From positions 258,001 to 322,000 of the forward strand of contig JAUIRK010000065.1 in assembly GCA_030549495.1 (NCBI GenBank): DNA of 64,000 nucleotides, read 5' to 3'. This document shows positions 49,301-60,777 of this stretch, piece after piece. Every line of letters starts with the position of its first letter. Positions within the stretch are counted from its first letter, which is position 1. The translations under genes were made by a program, and so were the position numbers. The stretch comes from Nectonema munidae. Taxonomy: Eukaryota; Nematomorpha; Nectonematoida; Nectonematidae. The notes beneath the pieces are model-generated. The model saw only the letters and a list, made by a program, of their open reading frames with translations, was not told where the DNA came from and did no database searches.

Positions 49301-52300
49301 AATTTTTTTTACAAATAATAATTCTTTTTATTTTATTACAAATAATAATTCCTTTGTGAAGAAGGAAGCATTTGTGGATTTTCCAAGGGAAGCATAAGAG
49401 ACCATTTTCTTTTATTTCTACATTGATTCGTAAGACTCTCTGCAAGATATAGCAAAAATTCTTTTCTTGAACAGTTAATAAAACCTATTTCTTTAGACAA
49501 GATGAAAGAGTTCAGACCACACATATCAAGAATATAAACCCCGCCATGGTCCATCTTCTTGTTGAGGCTCTAGTTGTATCTACTTCTATCTACCCCTCCT
49601 TTAGTAAAATTGTAATTCTTTAGGATTGATTTCTTCCCCCAAAGCAAAATCATTGTGTAATGAAGACAAGCGATAAACTACTTTATTTTTCTTTGCTTTA
49701 TAAGCATGCAACGTAGCGTGCTCATTATAAATGGTAATAGACTCTAATAAGTTCAAAGATTTAGCTTTTTCAACAAATTCTTGTGGTATTTCTCTTCTGT
49801 GTGATCTTATCGTTCCCAGAAGAGATGTTGGAAATTTTTTCAGTTCTAGAGCAAGAGATAAACTAGTAAAAAAGTTATCTGTTGTTACGTTGAGTCCCAT
49901 GTTCAAAAAAAGTGCCATAACTTTCATGACAACATGCTCTCCTAAATGATTGAATTTGTTATCTTCTTTACCAGTGTATGGAAAGCCATTCATCACATAA
50001 CCGTTTTTGGAGTCTGAAAAAAGCCAGAACTTTATTCCAAATTTGCCAGGTTTAGCCAGCATATATTGTGTAAACTTGCACTTTGATTTGCAAGATAACA
50101 ACTGCTCATCAATAGTGCAGAATCCTTTCGGAACATAGCATTTCATACAGTTTAGAATAAAAGTTTCCCATACTTCTCTTATCAGACAAAATTTATCATC
50201 CTTTCTTGCTTTTTGTCTGGAGTTTCTATCATCAAACCTTAAATTTTTCATTATCGCTTCAAATTTATTACGACTCTTTGTTTTTTTGAAAATTTCTCTC
50301 CCATAATCCTCACTCCAGAAACTGCGTAGCGGTTCACTCCTGCCTTTCAAAACATAATCCAATAAACGCACCAATTTCATCTAATGTCAGATCCAAGTTT
50401 TCATCTCCTTTTCTTCTGGCTTCTAAAATGGAATACTTTATTATCTTTTCCAGTATCACATCACTCATCAGCTCTTTGAAAACGTGTATAACATCATCAA
50501 CGCTTGCAAGAAGAAATTTTGATGGACCACCTTCTTTCCTCAACAAATTTAGTTTTTGCGTTTTCTTCGAAAAATTTTTTTTCATCCAACGTGTTTTGTC
50601 TTTTGAAACAAATTCCTTTTTTTAGTCGAAACACGAGCAAACTTTTTTACACTTTTTGCTGATAACTTCACATTTACTGGAAGTACTTGAATCAGGTGAA
50701 GAACTTTAACTTCCAGTATTTTCATCGCAACTATCATCAAAGATTATAAAATTTTTTGAAGAATGAGCATTGAAACCAATGGCATCATTACCAATGAAAA
50801 CAAAATTGGAGTGAAAAAAGAATAAAAAATTTTTTGATGAATTTATTTGAATCAAAAATATTATTTAATTATTATTAAAAACTATTTATTAACTATAATT
50901 AATTATTAAAATTTGTAAAGTATAAAAAATGAAAAAAAGGGTCAAATGACCCACTTTGGTCGTTGTAGGATATGAGTACCATTTAAGGAAAGTCAAACAG
51001 GAAAATTTCGAATTTTAAATATTTTTGTAAATAATGAGTGTACATGAAAGTATCGGTTGAGTTTTAGTAAAAAATAAAACAGATTTATGCTTTAAAATAT
51101 ATTTTAGTATTTGGTATGGGTCAATTGACCCACTTGGTCCTTCTAGGGTTAAATATATTCTGAGCTTTTGAGTTAATTTGTTAAATATATTTTGTCTTGA
51201 CTTCAGATTATTATCATCATCGCTTATCCATTATAAAAAGATGTTATAAAGTGTCTTTAAATTATGGCAACCGCAAACAGACATCTACATCCGAGGCAAA
51301 GGACGTGAATGACAGGATAGCACATGGAAAGGGTAGCCGAGTATGAAACATATCAAGGAAGACGAAAAGGATCATTTCTTTGCTGCGAGAAGACGCGAGT
51401 TTTGGGACCCGCATCCATGCACCGAAGGTCAGTTAGTCTCAGCAAATATTTAGTGGGATCATTTTGGGTGGCGTTTAAATAAGGAAGTTTGCAAATATTT
51501 TCGCATTAACTTTTTAATAACCTCGAAAAACCCTTCTACAAGTTAATTTACATATAGGTCGACACAAATAAATAAAAGTCTTAACATTGAGAGTTTTGTT
51601 GGTATTAAAGATTATCAGGGGAAATTAGTTTAAAAAACGATATGAATAAATAATACATACACATGGTTGTACATTAACCAATCATTCAGAAAAATACTTT
51701 GTTCATTCAACGAACATAAATTTGTTCAAGGAATTCCAAAATTTGAATTATCATTTAAAATATTTCATCTAAAAAATTAAGAATCCCTGTAATTTTGATT
51801 TAATTGCTCAGCCAGCATACACTTACTATTTTAGGGTAAATATATAGAATTTTAGAAATGTTTGTTCGCGAATGTTTAATTTCGAAGCATAATTCGTGAG
51901 TTTTTGCTCTGGGAAAATTAACGTTCTTTTCAGTATATGTAACTTATTTTATCTAAAAATTACGACTTCATTTTTTTCCAAGTTTAAGGTTTGGATTTCG
52001 TTTCGATTCTTGAATTTGAAGATTGTTGAAAGACATTTAAGTAGAAATTTACGAGTCTTTTTTAAAGATTCGACAAATTTTTATTGATTTATTTATATAA
52101 TTTACTGCTTATGATTCTAATCCAAAATATAATTTCTCTAAAATATGAAAGATTTAAAATATGAATTTTCGTTCTCAAACTTTTGAGAACGAAACTTCAT
52201 CAATTTGAAGTAAAACAGAGTAAATTATCATCGCTTTTAGTTAAACAAAATAAGCATTTAAATTTAGCACGTGAAGCACAAAAAAATTGATTTTGAAATA

Positions 52301-55300
52301 ATTATAATATTGCGATGAAAAATTTCACTGCTTATCTCTGGGGTGAACTCTTTCAACTTTTTTTTGCTTTAACAAATTTTTTTTCTTTCAATTCGACCTT
52401 AAATATCTATCCCCTGCGTGCTTCGTTACCTTAACTACCTAAATGAAAAATACCCCATTCAAGATTGCAATGGAAACAATTGCTATATCTGTTACTTTTT
52501 CACTTGATTTAAGTCTAGAACTCTAGAACATTGATTGACAATTTTTTTCTTTCTTTTTACACATATGACTTTGACTCTTTTATTCTAAAAAGAAGATTTG
52601 TGATCATTATCTTTAATATATTTATCTTCCCAGCTTAAAATGTCACATTTTTAGGGAGAACTTTTGAAAGGACACTTTTTGATGGCAAAAATATTGTTGA
52701 TATGGTAGCTAAAATTGTCTGAAAATTTAGTATCGAGAACCTACCAGATTCCCCAGCACGTTTATCCAATTATGTTATGCGCCCACTTAGCAAAGCCTAA
52801 AATGAATCAACTAGATATACAACCATTTTTGTGAAACTCAATAAATACAACGTTAAAATTTCCTTCTGTGTTAAGGGCCATTTTTTGAAAATGCTCAAAG
52901 AAAGAGAGGTCTAAAATCTAATTTGAAAAATAGTTACATAAAAATTTTAGCAAGAAAATGTGAAGATAAAACCAATAAACTTTTTATTGGAATTTCAAAT
53001 TCCAATAAATGATTACATCTGAAAATAGCAATAAATCTCTTTGGTTAGAAGTGAATAATGTCATTAAACATAAAACCTTGAAGAGATAACACTCAAACTT
53101 GATGATAAAGGATTGAAATATTCCCAAGAAATTGCTGATTCTTTCATCGATTTTTATTCTAAACTTTCTAAGGACAACTTTTTTTCATTAAATATCTTGC
53201 TGTCTTTGATCCACATTTTTTCTTTAGTGAAATATCTATAAATGATGTTCTTGTCGCAACCTTTTCTATAAAGAATAGTTCTTCAGAAGATGATCATGGA
53301 GTTACCTAAGGTGTGTCTAGCTCAACAAAAGAACAAATGATTCGTATATGATAGAGTCAACGCGAAAACAAACTGGTCATTCTTCATGTCCACTATTATT
53401 TTTACACGCTTCTATTGCGATTGAGTACATTCTCGCTTCTTCTATTTCGTCTCTATTCACATGAATGACGCTGCTTTGGGCTATAACAAATACTTCACAT
53501 GATTGAGAAGACAAATAATTTTGAGATTTAGAACTTTCCATAAACTCATCATGCATTTCTCTGAAAGTAGGATTTATAGCAGCTAAAGTAGGACTTATTT
53601 TTGCAAGTTTAAGTCCCTTTAGTCCCCTGTCTCAGACTATTTTTAATTTATTTCTTTGTTTGTTTTTCAGATATAGCGCAGCACTGAAACCCGTTTTCAT
53701 CAGGATATCGAAGGAAATGCGAAAACTAAGATTTTTGTTTCCTTCCAAAGATCCGAAGAATTCAAAGGTTTTTTACGGTTAGGTAGCGTGCTCTGGCGAC
53801 CCGATTCTATCTTTGTTAATAATCAAGCTATCACTAGACATTAAGTTTGTTTCCCAATTTGGGAGCGTTCACGTTAGGATTGTATCGTTGACTCAGCCGT
53901 ATTTATATATTTGTAACAGACATTCTTGTAAAATAATATATATAACAAACAAGGTATAAGTTATGCAGTAACAAGCGCCGGTAGGCGTTTAGTGGGATGG
54001 AAAGTCCAGCATTTCCGCCGGGCCACGATATCCGAAAGGATGGGTGCGAACGTCACAAACAATACTTACTTCATTTCTATGTTAATCGTACAAGTCGTTC
54101 CCCCTAATGATGTGAGTGTGTTGTGTGCCCATGTCAAGTTCGCTTCGTAAGTTCGCATATTCACGTAAGAGTCTTACGATCATGATTGGGCAAAGAGAGA
54201 AGATATGTCGATGATCAAATCCAAAAGAATAAAAACTTCACTGTAATTTATATATGAAAATATATGAAATTTAGGAGACAAATCTCGTCGAACGCCCCTC
54301 CCCCTCCTTAATGCCCCTTGTGATAAAGCTCCCTCCCCGTGCACGATAACGCCGAAGTGTTTAGTAATAAAAATGCCAGAATATCTACTCGTTGCTACTT
54401 TGTATGGGGAGAGTACTACAATTTCTACAAAGAAGAAAGAATGCAAAGTATCAAAATGCTACTGGTGTACCCATATTTGCGCGCGAATACACATTTTCTA
54501 TGGTATATTTCTTTGAAGTAGTTTTCAAGTTTTTTTATTTTAAGTTAAAAAGTTGGGTCTGAACCAGAAAGCAGACGCGCAGTCAGATCTTTTTATATCG
54601 ATCTATATAAATCGATATAAACAAATCGATTTATTACAAAGAAAAGCACGGTTACAAGGTTTTTTCTTAATCTCTCCTCTCTCAAAATTGCGAAGATGCC
54701 TGGTACATATCAACTTAATGCGTTAGGCGCATTGATTACTCCGCAGTGAGAATTTAAAACGGGTGACATTTTTAGAAACGAAATGCTTCCAAACCAGATT
54801 ACGAAGATAGAAAAGCAAATAATAAGCCAATATATGTATTTAAGATAATAGTCATACTATAATTATAAGATGGAGATAATTTTCATAATTAGTATTTACT
54901 TGATTATTCCTACCTACATGTTTAATATTCATTTAGCAAAGTTGATTGCTTGAGAATGCATTTACGAATCAAGTCTAGGAATTGAGAGGTATATTTAAAT
55001 AAAAGAATTTGACAGTCTAGAAAATAAGCTACAAATGTTAAATTTATGGAAAGTAGCGATGCTTACCTGCTAATGAATTTGTTTATAATAAGTTTCTTGA
55101 TTGATAAGCAGTCATGATAAAATCATTACGTGAAATGAGTATCTCTGAATAAAGGTGCTATAAACTTAAATTCTGGAATAAAAGGTTTGACTCTTTATAT
55201 CATACCTATCCAGCGTTATCAAGACATTTATCATTCCATGTGTATTCTCACACCTTAATTTAACCCTACTCTTTCGGTAACCCATAAACCAAAAAAACAA

Positions 55301-57110
55301 TCTAAAAAACAGACGATTTTTTCAAATTTTAAAAAAGAGAAAAAAAAAAATCTTAAAAAAAAAAATTGGTGAAGGTTAATGTAATCATTAGGCATGAATA
55401 TTTTAAGCTCTAAATTATTGAGAGAAAAAACATTATGAAAAAAATTAGATTTTAATTATGCATTAAAAGACTTCCCCTTAAAAATTAAAATAATTGCGAA
55501 AATCTACTCAAAAGCCGAACAAATCCTTTAAACATTTGAAATAAAGATATCGATTTGAGAGAATTCGGATATTTTCGACGGGTGAAAAGCTTTTCCCTGC
55601 CGCTGTTTTGATTGGGTAAAGCTTTTTGTAAAAAAATTCTAATTAGTGGTAAATTTTCCTATACAAAATACTAATAAATATCATTTATTAAATTAAAAAA
55701 ACTGAACAGTGAACCCTCTACATTAAGTGTGTCAGAGTGAAGGTCCACCGGCCAGTTGAAAGACTTCATTGCAATACATATAATATTATATAATCTTTAG
55801 GATATATGTTTTCTTTGTATAAATAAAATGTTGCTCTCACTTAACATAAATCCAATTTGGGATTTAATAAAATCAAGCAAAAATTAACGCCATCTTTTAA
55901 CTCTTTTCTATACCGACAGTGATGATGTGGTTGATAGCTGCAAATAGACATGAAAAAATGATATGGCACTGACTTGTTTTCGGTTTGTGATTTTTTAGGA
56001 TATTATCTTTCTTATGAAGAATGTTTTTTTGAGATTGGTTTTGCATACTTTACAAATGCTCTTTCGTATAAATTGTGAATTAAATGAGACTTTCAATTTC
56101 AAACATAAACAAATTTCACAGCTGCTTCTTTATCGACCAATAGGACGAGAGCCTTAACTTAAAACATAGTAATAAACTGTCAGTATATTCCTACTTATGT
56201 TAAATTCTTACGTCAAAAGTTTTAGCCTGTTCTCTGATTGATGATTATTATTATTATTTCTCCAGACACTTTTACGAAGTTAATCTCGTTTTATCAGAGC
56301 GCAATCTAATTCATTTGTCTTTTAATTTAATTTTATTTTATTTAAATATTATATTTGACTTTAAATATTGATTTAAAGTTTTAAAGTAATCATATTTTTT
56401 AAAGTTTGTTGGTTGTGTGAATATCAAAGCTCTTTAGCGATTAGTCTATATGCTCCCAATGTACTTTTATAATGGCTTATCACAGATGATTGATCTATGA
56501 GTGGCGAGATGTCGGGATCGAACCCTAGACCTTCCACTGCTACGCTGTAGAGTTTGTCTGTCGAAATTTAAAGCGTTTTAAAGACCATCTTGATTCCCGA
56601 GAAAATACAAAATGAGACTCGATAAGATTATTCTCTTTATTTTAGTAATTTATTCATCAAAAATAAACAGATCTCTTAAAATTCTTAATTTGTTTGAAAC
56701 TTCTAAATTATCAGAATCTTTGCAAATATCACACAATATCTATACAACCTAAAGGTTATTTTTTAAATAAAGAGTTTTTTATTTTTTAAATAAAAATTTT
56801 TCAACTTTTATTCTATTTAGTAATTCGGGAGTCTGCTGAAATGTCAATTTAATTTCTCATTTCCCGAGAAAACGATTCTATCGAGAAATGAGAAACTCTA
56901 TGAGGGTGCATGTAACAATCATCGATGCTAATAGTGTGTGCTTAGAAGGGCTTACGAAAGAAAAACGTTGTATCCAAGTTTGTCCTTCAAAGACTCGATC
57001 GTTCTCCACTCCTTTATGAAGGCTTCTTGTTGCGCAACATCCTTGAATCCCAGACAAAGAGTAGCTCCCTTTTCTTGAGCAGAAGGCGCCTTGCTCGAAC
57101 AGTTTCCCAT
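46244..57110 (-). CDS. Globin, three coding exons, probably membrane-anchored (globin-X-like)
   Basis: A haem protein of about 165 residues. Exon 1 (56956-57110) starts at the first ATG, MGNCSSKAPS: Gly2 and Cys4 form a likely myristoyl/palmitoyl site, as in globin X proteins. Helix A/B follows (FIKEWRTIESLKDKLGYNVF). Intron 1 is 8525 bp, phase 2, at the conserved B12.2 position. Exon 2 (48220-48430) has LFVNNEEILEFFIEQG, with CD1 Phe; YAVRVMKAI, where Tyr78 replaces the usual distal E7 His; and AIGREHRVNVKGF with proximal F8 His109. Intron 2 is 1844 bp, phase 0. Exon 3 (46244-46375) has EMIPIFMDNMDELYD and HIAELYKKFFSAIIQHMEAG, helices G-H, then stop. The CD region is short. Transposons fill intron 1. 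The exon 2 donor could also be 15 bp earlier (exact G7.0, but with a weak GTCAAG site). All exon frames are intact. Ligand handling is unknown. Confidence 0.85.
46376..48219 (-). other. Globin intron 2 and contents
   Basis: An open plus-strand stretch at 46741-46871 (GDELFKAKPENKNRKPSLLA) and further scraps to 47440 look like an unrecognised decayed element. A hAT-like right terminus, CACTTTGAGAAGCACTG, ends at 47896 without a visible partner. Otherwise AT-rich. Confidence 0.4.
48220..48430 (-). CDS. Globin exon 2
   Basis: Acceptor CACTTTTTTCAG precedes 48430. The first base completes a split serine codon, then 70 codons follow. The preferred donor is AAG|GTAAAC (48214-48219). The alternative AAG|GTCAAG at 48234 would drop five residues (VKWLK) and coincide with the classic G7.0 intron. 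It contains the C, E and F helices and both haem-facing positions. Confidence 0.88.
48535..48630. mobile_element. Small MITE-like inverted repeat
   Basis: CTCAAGACA at 48535 and TGTCTTGAG ending at 48630 are perfect 9-bp inverted ends around 96 bp. The phrase ACAATTCGGCCT(C/T)AAG also occurs at 45977-45996, suggesting a dispersed family. Confidence 0.4.
48981..51148 (-). mobile_element. piggyBac element P1 in globin intron 1
   Basis: The right end ...CTTCTAGGG is followed by TTAA (51149-51152). The left end near 48981 is a decayed version (CCTTTAACGACCAAAA). The palindrome GGGTCAATTGACCC lies 17 bp inside each end (48998-49011, 51118-51131), and a variant copy GGGTCAAATGACCC lies 179 bp inside the right one (50939-50952). 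The transposase is on the minus strand, so the right end is its 5' side. It sits in the same orientation as the globin gene. Confidence 0.85.
49235..50585 (-). pseudogene. piggyBac transposase (DDE_Tnp_1_7), nearly complete but broken
   Basis: The N-terminal part starts at the ATG at 50585 (MKKNFSKKTQKLNLLRKEGG) and reaches LTLDEIGAFIGLCF. A frameshift near 50370 leads to the main catalytic frame 49601-50380: PLRSFWSEDYGREIFKKT; CTIDEQLLSCKSKCKF (first Asp); KFGIKFWLFSDSKNGYVMNG; GLNVTTDNFFTSLSLALELK (second Asp); and LLGTIRSHRREIPQEF. After a further break the third block reads GGVYILDMCGLNSFILSKEI instead of GGVDxxDQM, so the last catalytic aspartate is lost. Beyond the stop near 49336, a cysteine-rich remnant (TKCGKCVNLVSGSCSKKH, about 49240-49295) is what remains of the DNA-binding C-terminal domain. 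Confidence 0.85.
51153..52989. other. Intron sequence without recognised elements
   Basis: Apart from a perfect 13-bp-arm hairpin at 52167-52194 (TTTCGTTCTCAAA, two-base loop, then its complement), I see only AT-rich intronic DNA. 51230-51480 is slightly GC-richer but has no coding signal. Confidence 0.45.
52990..53320 (+). pseudogene. LINE linker fragment
   Basis: Scraps such as LKLDDKGLKYSQEIADSFID, FYSKLSKDNFF and SINDVLVATFSIKNSSSEDD resemble the segment between endonuclease and reverse transcriptase of CR1/Jockey-type LINEs. Frames change at least twice. No ends are seen. Confidence 0.45.
53377..53631 (-). CDS. Unrecognised 84-codon open frame in the duplicated segment
   Basis: The minus strand is open from 53631 to the TGA at 53377-53379. 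It reads GLKGLKLAKISPTLAAINPT, then FREMHDEFMESSKSQN, CEVFVIAQSSVIHVNRDEIE and EARMYSIAIEACKNNSG. The paralogous site at 15350-15500 reads a recognisable but stop-bearing version (EEIHCKFLKSYKSSKYLSSR, VIRDEIEEV). Shared amino-acid text with differing bases suggests a once-coding exon or element ORF. There is no ATG before residue about 23, so it may be an internal exon. Function unknown. Confidence 0.35.
   Translation of the reverse strand, partial: DRGLKGLKLAKISPTLAAINPTFREMHDEFMESSKSQNYLSSQSCEVFVIAQSSVIHVNRDEIEEARMYSIAIEACKNNSGHEE
53960..54110 (+). other. GC-rich structured patch in the globin intron
   Basis: Among AT-rich DNA this patch has three local stems: AGCGCC/GGCGTT around GGTA, GGAAA/TTTCC, and ATCC-GAAA-GGAT with a GNRA-type loop. 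It could encode a folded RNA or be the inner part of an unknown repeat. No known ribozyme core was matched. Confidence 0.3.
54756..56474. other. Globin intron 1, distal part
   Basis: AT-rich. A TTAA|CCCTACTCTTTCGG string at 55259-55276 resembles an isolated piggyBac end, but without a partner or clear palindrome. Nothing else is recognised. Confidence 0.4.
56475..56590 (-). repeat. tRNA-derived SINE fragment
   Basis: The minus strand reads CAGCGTAGCAGTGGAAGGTC, then TAGGGTTCGATCCCGACATC. GGTTCGATCCC is a good box B and the preceding part fits an anticodon arm. The 5' half with box A is absent or altered, so this is a fragment, not a tRNA gene. Confidence 0.5.
56956..57110 (-). CDS. Globin exon 1
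   Basis: 51 codons plus two bases to the donor CTTTC|GTAAG (56951-56955). The ATG at 57108-57110 is the first in the frame; open sequence upstream to 57170 has no ATG. The start is supported by the acyl-anchor motif MGNCSS. Confidence 0.85.
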
Positions 57111-59575
57111 GTTTTGGATGCAGACTCTTTGCCTTTCACCGCTTACAGCATCTGATTCATTACAAAACAATGAGTATGCTTGCTTACGTGATAGGCAATT
57201 ATAGATTGCACTTGACCTCCTTATTTACGATCCAATCGAAATGCTTCGTTCCCCAATCACCAAAGAGTTCATGGAGATTTCATTGGAAAATCAATCACAT
57301 CCTTAACTCTTCTGAACATTATTATTGCACGCACCTTGTTTTGCAAAGAGTTATGCAAGATTTGCAATAATAAGAATATTTGCAATAAATGAGCGTTATG
57401 CACGTAGGTGTACATTGTACCTATATTTTGTAATAACAATAATTACTTATTTCAATTCCTCAGGAATGCTTATTTTCATAGAAATAGGAAAGGCAGAAAA
57501 CATCGAGCATGGAAGGCATGACTTTTGCAATCGATACCCCAAATTACTCTAATTCACGCCCGTGCCCCCCTACTGATACAATTTTAAAGGAAATTTAATG
57601 AGCTCTCCAGCAACTTTTTGAAGCGGGCATTTCTTTATTCATATAGCTTTACTTCTGCATAATAAGACATTATTACTCCCAAAAAATTTTTATACCTAAA
57701 GGTAAAATTACTTCTTTTTGCATTTAAATTGGAATTGCTTCTAAAAAGAGTACTTTCATCTTTGTAAAATGTTGGCCTTAGAATTCTCATTTAAAATACA
57801 CACGTGCTTTATTTCACCAATGAAAAAGCTAAACTTTGTCGACTTCAATCTTGTGTGGTAATGATGTAATTTAGTGGATTTATGCTTGCCCTTGAACAAA
57901 AAGATTGCTCATATTCCATTAAATCGAGAAAATAGGGAAAGATATGGAGAAGGTGTATGAAACAGAGGAACAGAAAAGGAAGAACTTAAATTTATCCTGA
58001 TCAAACTATTCACTCTATCTCTTTATCATCTAAAAAACATTTTAATTTAGAGAAAAGTTTTTCAAGAATAAGTTTGAAATTAGATCTTTAATTTTGAGAC
58101 AACTTAAATGCCAAATGGAATATATTCTTTTTAATTTGTATAAATATTCAACCAAAATTGGAATATAATTTGTTTATTTTTACTTTTGTTACTTTCTTTT
58201 CTTAATAGTAGCTGTGTAACACTGAGTACCAAGCGGGCCTGCTTTAGATCTGCTTATATTTAAACAAAAGGGATGATTTATATTATACAGGATGGCCTAT
58301 ATTATCAGCGCCATAAGGTATTGATGCCAAATGCTTTAAATTACCTTGAAATTGTGCTGGAAAGTGAAAATTTGGGAAGTTTTAATTTTCCAGAAATTCA
58401 AATGTGTACAAATTTTAGGATTACTCATTTTATGACTTTTTTACATTTATTTTATTTTTTTAACAAAGTCATTGTGATTTAGTGCGAAAAATATGAATTT
58501 GAAATTTAGTTGAAAAATATTTGTCTTAAAAAATTATAAAAATTCATACATCTCTTACAAGTGTGAAATCTGACCAAAATGACCACTTTGGAAGGCAAAA
58601 CACTTTAAAATAAATCATTTTATTTATAACAAGGTGCACATCAAACACTGCCAGAATCGCAATTAAAATAGTTATCTTGATATCTTACAAAATCGTGCTG
58701 TTTCATAAAAAAATTAAATTCACATGCGTGTAATATCCAACTTGGAATTGTCTGCATTGACGTTCAAATTTTTAATGGTTTGTTGCTTTCCTTGAGAGTA
58801 AACAGAGCAAAAAGAACTCTTTTTTCATAAAGTAAGAAAAGTGTTTTCTAAACAAAGCCGAAAATATCAAAGAAGTATTTGAAAGAAGAGTTATGAATCA
58901 TTAAATGTTTATTAATTAGGAAAATATTGATCATTGCCTTAAAGTGCAGAAATGTGTATTTTATGATGAAGAATGAGTATAACGATAAAAAGCTTCAAAT
59001 CTCTCACTTTAGAATTAATAATAAATTATTTTTGCTAAGAATTGCATATTAGGAGAAGTGTTTCTCTGAATCGCACTATTAACTGATAACTGTCTTTATA
59101 CGCGTTAATTAGTAGCACTTTGAAGAAAAAAGAACGTTTGTAAAGTCTAGGTCCATATTCCTTGAATTAGAGAAGAAGCAAGCACTCTCACCACAATTTG
59201 TACTTGCGTTTGAAAACGAAGCTTTCTTTCGAGTAAGTAGAATTTTTCGAAACTGAAATAAATTATACGCAAATTTTGATATTATTATATGCATAAATAT
59301 TTATTCTTCAACAAAGCTTATTAGCTTCTTCTTCGCGACCATATGATAGTGGTATAAAATAAGAGTCTTGATACAGCAGTCTTCATTTAGATTTTCTAGA
59401 ACAACATCCCTTTCACGAAGGAATATCCTGCCATTAGAATATGGCGAAACTAAAATTGTAAAGTTAAAAATATTCTTCATTTTGCATCCAAATAAACAGT
59501 GGAGTGGAACACGAGTTAGTTTTCCTTTCTGTTGCTCGAATTTTGAGAACTCTTTGAGGAAGGCATTCACTCAAG
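57111..59575. other. Upstream of the globin gene; no further gene recognised
   Basis: The globin promoter is expected just right of 57170 but no TATA-like element stands out. A minus-strand frame at 59301-59567 (CLFGCKMKNIFNFTILVSPY) lacks an early ATG and a family match, so I do not call it. Confidence 0.4.
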
Positions 59576-59579
59576 TTAA

Positions 59580-59711
59580 TCCATTAAGTACCATAGAAAT
59601 CAGACGATAACTAAAAAAACGCAGACGATTTATATTCAAAGTCATTGAAAAAAGCAGACGAAGATTAAATTACTTATGTTCCCAAATGGGAGCATTGGGA
59701 CTTAATGGGGT
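59580..59711. mobile_element. piggyBac-type MITE, ~132 bp
   Basis: TTAA at 59576-59579, then TCCATTAAGTACC; the right end is ...GGGACTTAATGGGG. The inverted ends share CCATTAAGT. GTTCCCAAATGGGAGC (59680-59695) lies about 16 bp from the right end and resembles the palindrome of the piggyBac 5' end at 19684, so the MITE likely derives from that family. Confidence 0.6.
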
Positions 59712-60777
59712 AAGTTGCTTCTCAATGCATTTCTTAATCCACGGATTGTATACATTTATTTCGTTTATATATTTTTTGTAGTTTGTAAAGTTAAATGTAC
59801 CAAATTCCGTCAAATCAACTGAACATAGATCAATATATTCTAAAATTTCATTAATCTTTCATCTGATGTTGATGATAAAAATGTGATTCCATTTCTTACT
59901 TTATCATGGGTTAGAGGGATTTAGTCAACAATGGGGCTGCTTTCCAACACATCTCTTCTAGAACCTGCGAAAATCAAACTAGCAAGCTACTTACATTCAA
60001 GCTACTTCGCCATCTATTTCTAAATGTTCATCTAGTAATGATTTTTATTAAAGGATTAAAGGATTTATTTTAAAGTGAACAAACCAAGATCCTTTGATGA
60101 TTTTTATGTTTTTTGAAGTTCAAGAATGTAGAGTGTAACCTTCTTATTTGTAAAAGGAAGTTACAATTGTTGCTTTATTGATTTCTTCTGATTTCTTTAT
60201 ATTCTCATAAGAGTATAGACGGTCCTATTCGGTTGAACTAAACTGCATAGTGGTTAACATTTAGATTTCTCAAATTATTCTGCTATGAAGCAAAAATGCA
60301 AATTTGTTCAAAATTGATTAACCCTCAATTGTAATTTGGTGTACAATTTGTACACAAAAATTATTTAGCTTGCTATAAAACAAAAATCCAAAAAGTACAA
60401 CATTCAATATTCTAGGAGACGCAAATACATGAAAAGTTAAGTGTATATCATGACAAGTACAAAAAAAATGTCTAAATTTGTTTGACTTAGAACAACACTT
60501 ACTTCAATGATATAATGGTGTACAAAATGTACACATATTATTATACATATTACATATGTACACATACTTTCTGTAATGGCACATTATCCATCCAAGTTAT
60601 TTTAAATTGTTCATATCAATCAATTGCGCTTGCAAGTGAAGCACGTTTTAGGCATGTGACAGATGTTTTGCCTTACTTTCAGACATCACAATTCTTTTTC
60701 TTTTTTCACTCCCTTCGTCTTTTTCTTTTCCTTATTCTACTCTGACATCGTTATTCTGATAACTATATTATAGTTTA

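Larger units (their letters stand above)
53340..54755. repeat. Segment paralogous to 15300-16396
   Basis: 53348-53590 and 54550-54755 match 15300-15500 and 16200-16390 in the same order and orientation. This copy is the better preserved. The intervening portion is not alignable by eye. Confidence 0.5.

Noticed and set aside
53960-54110. Hammerhead, twister or HDV-like ribozyme in the GC-rich patch
   Set aside because: The required cores (for example CTGATGA with GAAA) are absent, so only a generic structured patch is reported.
55259-55276. Isolated TTAA|CCCTACTCTTTCGG resembling a piggyBac end
   Set aside because: It has no partner end and only a weak palindrome (GGTAACC); likely chance or a relic too short to support.
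56475-56590. Possible tRNA gene with box B GGTTCGATCCC on the minus strand
   Set aside because: The 5' half cannot form the acceptor and D stems, so it is treated as a SINE fragment.
59301-59570. 89-codon minus-strand open frame
   Set aside because: It begins without an ATG, has no recognisable family, and its first in-frame ATG leaves a short peptide.
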